A stretch of 64,000 nt of DNA, from contig JAWPMV010000001.1 in NCBI GenBank assembly GCA_033391075.1, positions 496,001 through 560,000 on the forward strand. Reading direction: 5' to 3'. The position numbers and the translations under genes were made by a program. Shown here in pieces: positions 58,484 to 64,000 of this stretch. This DNA comes from Bacteroidia bacterium. GTDB taxonomy: Bacteria > Bacteroidota > Bacteroidia > J057. The notes below the pieces were generated by a model, which searched no databases, was not told where the DNA came from, and worked only from the letters and a program-made list of their open reading frames with translations. The stretch's first letter is position 1. Every line of letters begins with the position of its first letter.

Positions 58484-61400
58484 ATGCATGAATCACCTTT
58501 TAAAAAAGGATTATTCTGGCTAATCCTAGGCTTGCTCTTTTTACTGTTCGGTACAGCACTCTATCTGTACGATCAGGACCACACAGATTATAAGATCCTT
58601 TCTGAAGTTGAAACCCAGCTTCAGCGGGACTTTAATTCCTGTCTGGCCTACTTCTCTGGTGATTCTATTGAAGGAAGAGATAGTAAAGAATTTTGTCCCT
58701 CCTGTGAGCTCATTTATGATGAAACAGGAAAACTTTATTCCTGGAGCAATTACAAAATGCTCCCCGCCCAGAGTTTTATCAATCGCATCAAAGACTTTCC
58801 TAAAGATCCGATTCTGAATCTCGGATCACGCCGATATTTCCAAACACAAAGAAATCTGGGAGATAGTACAGAAGTACTCTTTTTCCCTTTACATATTCCC
58901 TATCGGGTTTTCAACTCTAATCTGGTTCCCTATTTCTTTCTAGGTAGTTACAAAAGCTATTTCTATGGAAATGGAAATGAGAAATACCTCAAAGATCTGA
59001 TCATCAATTTTGGGAATGAAGATTTGGGCGCAGACATCCGAATCCGAGATCCGGAAGGAAATATCATCTATACGCTGAGCAATGTGCCAACCATTGTCTT
59101 TCGTTCATTCATTCGGTATTCGGTCCTGGCGCTTATCATTCTCGGAGCCATATTTCTGGCCGTTTATCTGCGAATTTATGCCCTGAATCGAAATCATTAT
59201 CGATATTTTATCAATGTATCCCTTTTCGTAGGGATCATCCTGATTCGGGCACTGATGTTCTTCCTGGGCTTGCCGGGAGATTACTGGGACCTCGATCTCT
59301 TCTCACCGGATATCCTGGCATTTGATCCTTTCTTTGCACCCTCACTGGGGGAACTTACGATCAATATCTTCACGATATTTGCCCTGGCCTGGATTCTATA
59401 TGTGCATCTGTTTCGCCTCTCCAATCTCCTGTACCGAAAAATAGTACAGCGTCATGTACTGGCATGGGTGTGTATGCTCTGTACACTCTTCCTGAGTTCG
59501 TATATCCTGTATGAATACATCTCTCTCTTCTCGACCCTGAACACCAACTCACAGGTCGAGATTGACTTTACCAATCTGCTGCAAGCCAACATCTTTTCTT
59601 TCCTCATTCTATTGAATGTGGGGATTCTCTTGTTGTCAGGAGGCTTGATGATCATCGTTTTGCTAAAGTTAAATGTCTTTTATGGCAGGAGATATGGCTT
59701 CAATGTTTTTTACATAGCCATTCACCTGCTGGCGATCATAGTATTTAATCTATACCTCCACCAGAATACAGAATGGGGATGGGGAATAGCCCTGTCAGCT
59801 TCCTTGCTTATCATAGTCCTGGGGATTACGGTCATCCGGAAACCTTTCGACGAATTTCTTCACCAGGATGTACAAAACTACCTCCTGGTTACCCTTGCAT
59901 TTACAGTCCTGGTTTCGCACAACGTATTTCTTGGACAGAATGATAATCGCGATAATAAAGCCAGTCGCATTGCACAGGAATTCAATAGCCGAAGGGTATC
60001 AACCATTGCGACATTTTCTCAGCTAAAGAGTAATACCGAAGAAACGACGGAATGGATACTCTCCAATTGGAATAAACAATACTCTGATGTAAGTAGCTTT
60101 AAGAGCTGGTTCCTGAGTGAGTATTTGAGGAATAAATTCAAAGACTTCGAACAAAATCTTTACCTCTTTGACGAAAACGGGAGACAATTTGATCCTGAGA
60201 AAGGCAAAGAGCCGATTACCAATCCTTTTCTGGGAGTGCCTATCGAAGACCTGGGGGATAGCATAGCAGAAGACCTGTTTCAGATTCCGAACTCTGAAAA
60301 TCGATATATAGACATTTATGTAGGGAGATTGGAGATGCTGTTGGGGAAAGACTCTGCCAGTTTGCAGCCTGTTGTATTCTCCATTGAATTGATCCCAACC
60401 CAGCGAGAAACAGATGGTCTGTATCCTTCCCTTACCCTGGATGAGGAAGCCTATGAGGAAATCCAGATGATCAATTCCTATGATCATGCCATCTATCGGG
60501 ATGAGTATTTACATTATAAAAGAGGGCAATCTGCCTTTCCCGTCAATTTCAGTAAGAAAAGTTCTGAATTGGAAGAGCCTGAGCTAATTTCCTCAGGACA
60601 AATGGAATTGATAAAAGATGTAGGGCCAAACAAATTTGTCGTAATCCGATACAAGGACCTGGATCTTTTTGAGATGACCTCCATTTTCTCCTTTATCTTT
60701 TATTTTTACATCCTAGCAGCTTTATTGCTGATTTCTATACCTACAGTTGTTCTTAGGTCTTTGCATTCTCCTCAACTGAGGAAGAAGCCGCCTTTAAGAT
60801 CAAAAATCCGCTATGGACTTTTTGTGATCAGCTTGTTGCCCATGCTGATCATTATGTTGCTGCTTTCAAGCTTTATCCGGGATCGATACTACGATGATGC
60901 CAGAGAAGAGTTGAGACGAGAAGCAGAAAGAGTAGCCAATTCTCTAAAGGATGAATATACCATTCTGAATGAGGATCCATATCGGAGGATCACCTTGCTA
61001 AGGTCATTTAGTGATCAGGTGAAGGCTATGGGGGAGGTGAGTGAAAATGATATCACCGTTTACGATAATGATGGAAAGAGTGTAGCGACTACCCAGCCGC
61101 TTATCTTTAACTCCAACATCAATACGGACTTGATGAATGATGTGGCGCTTCGAAGGCTATCGGCGGGGAAAGAGTCAGATCTGGTAGTAGAAGAAGAAAT
61201 CGGTACGCTAAGTTACCTTTCCGCGTATTGGCCCATCCTGCAAAACAATGAGGTTCCGATTGGATACATCAATGTACCTTATCTAGCAAATCAGGCTCAA
61301 CTGGACGAACAGGTCTTTAGTTTCCTGGCATATCTTGCAAATATTTACCTCCTGGTATTCCTCCTGATCAATGTGGTATCTGTGATTGTCTCAAGTACGA

Positions 61401-62269
61401 TCACCAAGCCTCTGGCTATGGTACAACAGCGTTTGTCCAATACAAACCTGGGAGCAGAAAACGAATTGATTGACTGGGAATCAGACGATGAGATCGGTGA
61501 GATTGTGCGCGCTTACAATCAGATGGTATCTCAATTGGAGGAATCGGAAGAAAAGCTGACCCAATCAGAACGGGAATTGGCCTGGAGACAGATGGCGCGT
61601 CAGGTGGCACATGAGATTAAGAATCCCCTGACTCCGATGAAGCTGAATATTCAGCATTTGAATCGGGCCTTTGATGAAAGAGGGCCTCGCCTTCAAAAAA
61701 TGTTCCCCAAGGTCATGAAGACCTTGTTGGCTCAAATCGACTCATTGGTACGTATTGCAAATTCATTCTCAGAATTTGCCAAAATGCCCGAACCCGTAAA
61801 TTCCCGCATCCTCGTCAATGATGTATTGCATGAGGTAGTCGATCTATATACGCAATCCGAAGAAGCCATTTGGCTCATAGACATACCACAGGACGACTTT
61901 TGGTCCTTTGCCGACCGCGAACAGTTATCCCGCTGCTTCACTAATATTATCAAAAATGCCCTGCAGGCAGTAAACGAAAACGGGATTATCCACGTTTCCA
62001 TGAAGATCAATGGTGATCACGCCTTGATTGAGATTAAGGATAATGGAAAAGGAATGACCGAGGAAGTACAAAAACGCATCTTCGAACCCAGCTTCTCAAC
62101 CAAGTCCTCCGGGATGGGATTGGGACTGGCTATCGTGAAGCGTATCATTGAAAGTGCCAATGGTACCATCACCTTTGAAAGCGAAGAAAGCGTAGGAACT
62201 ACCTTCCGCATTATACTGCCTGAAGTTCGCATTGAAAACATGGTTACCATTACAGAAGGTGCTGCTTAG
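58484..62269 (+). CDS. Very large NtrY-like sensor histidine kinase
   Basis: 1261 residues. An N-terminal membrane helix (10-30), an extracytoplasmic region (about 31-205), a block of about seven membrane helices (about 206-470), a second extracytoplasmic domain (about 475-735), further helices, a third sensor domain between helices near 785 and 940, a HAMP domain (about 955-1015) and the kinase core: His1043 in ARQVAHEIKNPLTPMK, N-box NIIKNALQAV, G1 IKDNGKGM and G2 GMGLGLAIVK. The H-box HEIKNPLTPMKLNIQ is typical of NtrY. NtrY normally pairs with an NtrC/NtrX sigma-54 activator, but no regulator gene is adjacent here. The extra membrane block is more than the usual NtrY has. Confidence 0.93.
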   Translation: MHESPFKKGLFWLILGLLFLLFGTALYLYDQDHTDYKILSEVETQLQRDFNSCLAYFSGDSIEGRDSKEFCPSCELIYDETGKLYSWSNYKMLPAQSFINRIKDFPKDPILNLGSRRYFQTQRNLGDSTEVLFFPLHIPYRVFNSNLVPYFFLGSYKSYFYGNGNEKYLKDLIINFGNEDLGADIRIRDPEGNIIYTLSNVPTIVFRSFIRYSVLALIILGAIFLAVYLRIYALNRNHYRYFINVSLFVGIILIRALMFFLGLPGDYWDLDLFSPDILAFDPFFAPSLGELTINIFTIFALAWILYVHLFRLSNLLYRKIVQRHVLAWVCMLCTLFLSSYILYEYISLFSTLNTNSQVEIDFTNLLQANIFSFLILLNVGILLLSGGLMIIVLLKLNVFYGRRYGFNVFYIAIHLLAIIVFNLYLHQNTEWGWGIALSASLLIIVLGITVIRKPFDEFLHQDVQNYLLVTLAFTVLVSHNVFLGQNDNRDNKASRIAQEFNSRRVSTIATFSQLKSNTEETTEWILSNWNKQYSDVSSFKSWFLSEYLRNKFKDFEQNLYLFDENGRQFDPEKGKEPITNPFLGVPIEDLGDSIAEDLFQIPNSENRYIDIYVGRLEMLLGKDSASLQPVVFSIELIPTQRETDGLYPSLTLDEEAYEEIQMINSYDHAIYRDEYLHYKRGQSAFPVNFSKKSSELEEPELISSGQMELIKDVGPNKFVVIRYKDLDLFEMTSIFSFIFYFYILAALLLISIPTVVLRSLHSPQLRKKPPLRSKIRYGLFVISLLPMLIIMLLLSSFIRDRYYDDAREELRREAERVANSLKDEYTILNEDPYRRITLLRSFSDQVKAMGEVSENDITVYDNDGKSVATTQPLIFNSNINTDLMNDVALRRLSAGKESDLVVEEEIGTLSYLSAYWPILQNNEVPIGYINVPYLANQAQLDEQVFSFLAYLANIYLLVFLLINVVSVIVSSTITKPLAMVQQRLSNTNLGAENELIDWESDDEIGEIVRAYNQMVSQLEESEEKLTQSERELAWRQMARQVAHEIKNPLTPMKLNIQHLNRAFDERGPRLQKMFPKVMKTLLAQIDSLVRIANSFSEFAKMPEPVNSRILVNDVLHEVVDLYTQSEEAIWLIDIPQDDFWSFADREQLSRCFTNIIKNALQAVNENGIIHVSMKINGDHALIEIKDNGKGMTEEVQKRIFEPSFSTKSSGMGLGLAIVKRIIESANGTITFESEESVGTTFRIILPEVRIENMVTITEGAA

Positions 62270-62369
62270 AAATTAGGCGGGATTGTTTTTGAATTGCTGG
62301 CAAAAAGAAGGAAAATCCCTTACCCAATAATTCCGCTCAGAAGCACGTTGAATAGCAGAAGGATATCGC

Positions 62370-64000
62370 ATGGGTGGATTAAAAGAACTGACAACCCACA
62401 TGCTGGCTCATTCTAATAGATGCAAAAGTCTTTTCCTGAGCATCTTATTGATTCTTTGTGCCCAAAGTGGATTGCAAGCTCAAACTCAATGGCAGCGCGA
62501 TACCTTACAACTCACTCCCGGAGATACCACCTTTCTTAGCCAGAAATTTCTTGTCCCTTTCTCCCAATCTCTCCTTCGAATTTCCGGCGATACCCTTAGT
62601 ACAGAGACCTATCAAATCGAATATGCGGGTGGCTGGATCAGGCTGGCACTGGACCAGAATGCCGGAACTTATATCCTGGCCTATCGCTATTTTTCCAAAG
62701 GCCTAAGGCCTAGTATTTCATTCAGGAATATTCGCATCACCCAGGATACAAGTAAGGAAGATGAGATGGTGGATGCTTTTTTTGAAGAAGAGGTAGAAAG
62801 CAATAATATATTTTGGGAGACGGATCGCATTCGAAAGAGTGGAAGTCTTTCTCGAGGATTGACCGTAGGAAATAATCGAGGTCTCTCCGTCAATTCCGGC
62901 TTGCGTTTGCAATTGGAAGGAGACCTGGGAGATGGACTCAAAATCGTAGGAGCCATTACAGATGAAAATCTGCCTATACAACCCGATGGGACAACCCAGC
63001 AGATCTCGGATTTCGACAGGGTTTTTGTGAAGCTGATGAAAGATGGAGCTTCGGCCACTATCGGAGATTATGAGGTGGATAGGAGAAATACCCGTTTCGC
63101 CAATGTCTATAGAAATTCTTTGGGAATGCAATTGGCTTTTGAAGGAGAAAAGACCAAAGCCCGCATAAGTGGGGCAGTCGCAAAAGGCAAGTTCCACACC
63201 AATAGTTTTATGGGAATAGATGGGGTTTCAGGACCTTATCGTTTGACAGGCCAAAATGGAGAACGCTTCTTCATTGTCCTTGCGGGTAGTGAACGTGTAT
63301 ACCTCAATGGGAAGTTGATGAAGCGGGGAAGTAGCCTGGACTACATAATAAATTATAATACGGCTGAGGTAACCTTTATGCCGCGCCATGTGATTACCAA
63401 TATCACCAGGATCGTCATTGATTTTGAATACAATGACCAATACTATAATCGATCTCTGGTAGTAGCGGATGTAGAGCAAAAATTGGCGAAAGATCGAATA
63501 AACCTACGCTTTTCCTACAGCCGGGACGCAGATAATCCCAATGCTCCATTTAACAATACTCCGGCCTATGACAGGGCTCGCAGAACCCTGGCCCAGCTGG
63601 GAGATGCAGAAGGACAAGCCTTTACTAATGGAGTAGATTCGGTAGGCTTTGATACGGTGGGTATTCGATATGTTCGGCGGGATACGATGATCCGGGGAAT
63701 TAATTATGAACGATATATCCGAACCACCAATGCACAGGATACCGTATATCGCCTGAGTGGAAGTTTTGTAGGCCAGGGCAATGGTTTCTATATCCGTGAC
63801 AATCGCGTCGCAGGAGGAGCCAATGTGTATATCTGGCAGCCTCCGGATAGCCTGGGAAATCCTACAGGTGATTTTGACCTACTACGGACCTGGGTCTTGC
63901 CTCGAAGCTTGCAAGTATTTGATGTGGGCCTGGATGTGAAATTGACAGATAAACTGAAGCTTTATTCTGAAATGGCCATCAGCCAGGAAGACAAAAATAG
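62370..64000 (+). CDS. Large exported protein, 5' part, running off the window
   Basis: The frame is open from the ATG at 62370 to the window end, 543 codons without a stop. A second in-frame ATG at 62400 is closer to the hydrophobic core of the signal peptide (LFLSILLILCAQSG, ending LQAQ) and may be the true start. The mature part is strand-rich: SGLRLQLEGDLGDGLKIVGAITDENLP and FDRVFVKLMKDGASATIGDYEV recall the large Bacteroidota surface or outer-membrane proteins, some of which resemble parts of SprA, but I cannot name it. Codon structure and the signal peptide make it clearly a real gene. Confidence 0.75.
   Translation, partial: MGGLKELTTHMLAHSNRCKSLFLSILLILCAQSGLQAQTQWQRDTLQLTPGDTTFLSQKFLVPFSQSLLRISGDTLSTETYQIEYAGGWIRLALDQNAGTYILAYRYFSKGLRPSISFRNIRITQDTSKEDEMVDAFFEEEVESNNIFWETDRIRKSGSLSRGLTVGNNRGLSVNSGLRLQLEGDLGDGLKIVGAITDENLPIQPDGTTQQISDFDRVFVKLMKDGASATIGDYEVDRRNTRFANVYRNSLGMQLAFEGEKTKARISGAVAKGKFHTNSFMGIDGVSGPYRLTGQNGERFFIVLAGSERVYLNGKLMKRGSSLDYIINYNTAEVTFMPRHVITNITRIVIDFEYNDQYYNRSLVVADVEQKLAKDRINLRFSYSRDADNPNAPFNNTPAYDRARRTLAQLGDAEGQAFTNGVDSVGFDTVGIRYVRRDTMIRGINYERYIRTTNAQDTVYRLSGSFVGQGNGFYIRDNRVAGGANVYIWQPPDSLGNPTGDFDLLRTWVLPRSLQVFDVGLDVKLTDKLKLYSEMAISQEDKN

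Overview
The window looks like the chromosome of a free-living Bacteroidota bacterium. The evidence is two secreted proteins with type IX secretion C-terminal sorting domains, a TonB-dependent-receptor-like barrel with a carboxypeptidase-regulatory-type N-terminal domain, a DUF5916 protein, several promoters of the Bacteroidota TTTG-N19/21-TAnnTTTG type, and few Shine-Dalgarno sequences. Rank below phylum cannot be read from the sequence with confidence. I found no rRNA, tRNA, CRISPR array, transposase, integrase or phage gene.

Layout. 1-590: the 5' end of a DUF3857-type protein on the minus strand, then a candidate small structured RNA. 590-5.5 kb: a GAF-domain protein, a vWA (MIDAS) protein and two small membrane proteins. 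5.6-7.0 kb: a PadR repressor with a very clear double palindromic operator and a translationally coupled membrane protein. 7.0-10 kb (minus): lipoprotein, M28 peptidase with PDZ domain, alpha/beta hydrolase. 10.2-16.2 kb: T9SS cargo, a solitary nuoM, and two unrecognised proteins. 16.2-22.5 kb: a thioredoxin-like/LysM fusion and its neighbour (minus), a secreted protein with a NatAB-type ABC exporter, then a collagen-like lipoprotein and an outer-membrane barrel separated by octamer-repeat hairpins. 22.6-25.8 kb: fdhD plus an FdhF/YdeP-type molybdoenzyme.

25.9-34.6 kb is the most coherent metabolic region: glycerate kinase, tartrate/D-malate-type dehydrogenase, fluoroacetate-dehalogenase-family hydrolase, CoA-binding protein, SsuD-like flavin monooxygenase, aldo/keto reductase, then divergently a sodium:solute symporter and its LacI regulator, with a perfect 20-bp LacI-type operator in the divergent gap. 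I infer a regulated uptake and catabolism locus for small hydroxy or halo acids.

34.8-43.2 kb: clpC, solitary nuoH, a methyltransferase, an EF-hand secreted protein, a second T9SS cargo protein and an acyl-CoA ligase. 43.3-50.1 kb: outer-membrane and surface proteins and a small secreted cupin. 50.2-62.3 kb: an orphan TPR-membrane-PAS histidine kinase, a Wzi-like barrel, a glycosyltransferase-rfaD pair (surface glycan synthesis) and a very large NtrY-like histidine kinase. 62.37 kb to the end: the 5' part of a large exported protein that runs off the window.

Most unusual things: octamer-periodic self-complementary repeats after genes (20.9-22.5 kb and 47.5 kb), two copies of a ~100-bp palindromic miniature repeat, hairpins that abut start codons (21.2 and 40.8 kb), -7 elements almost touching start codons, and the residue-complete defluorinase signature in the LacI-controlled region.
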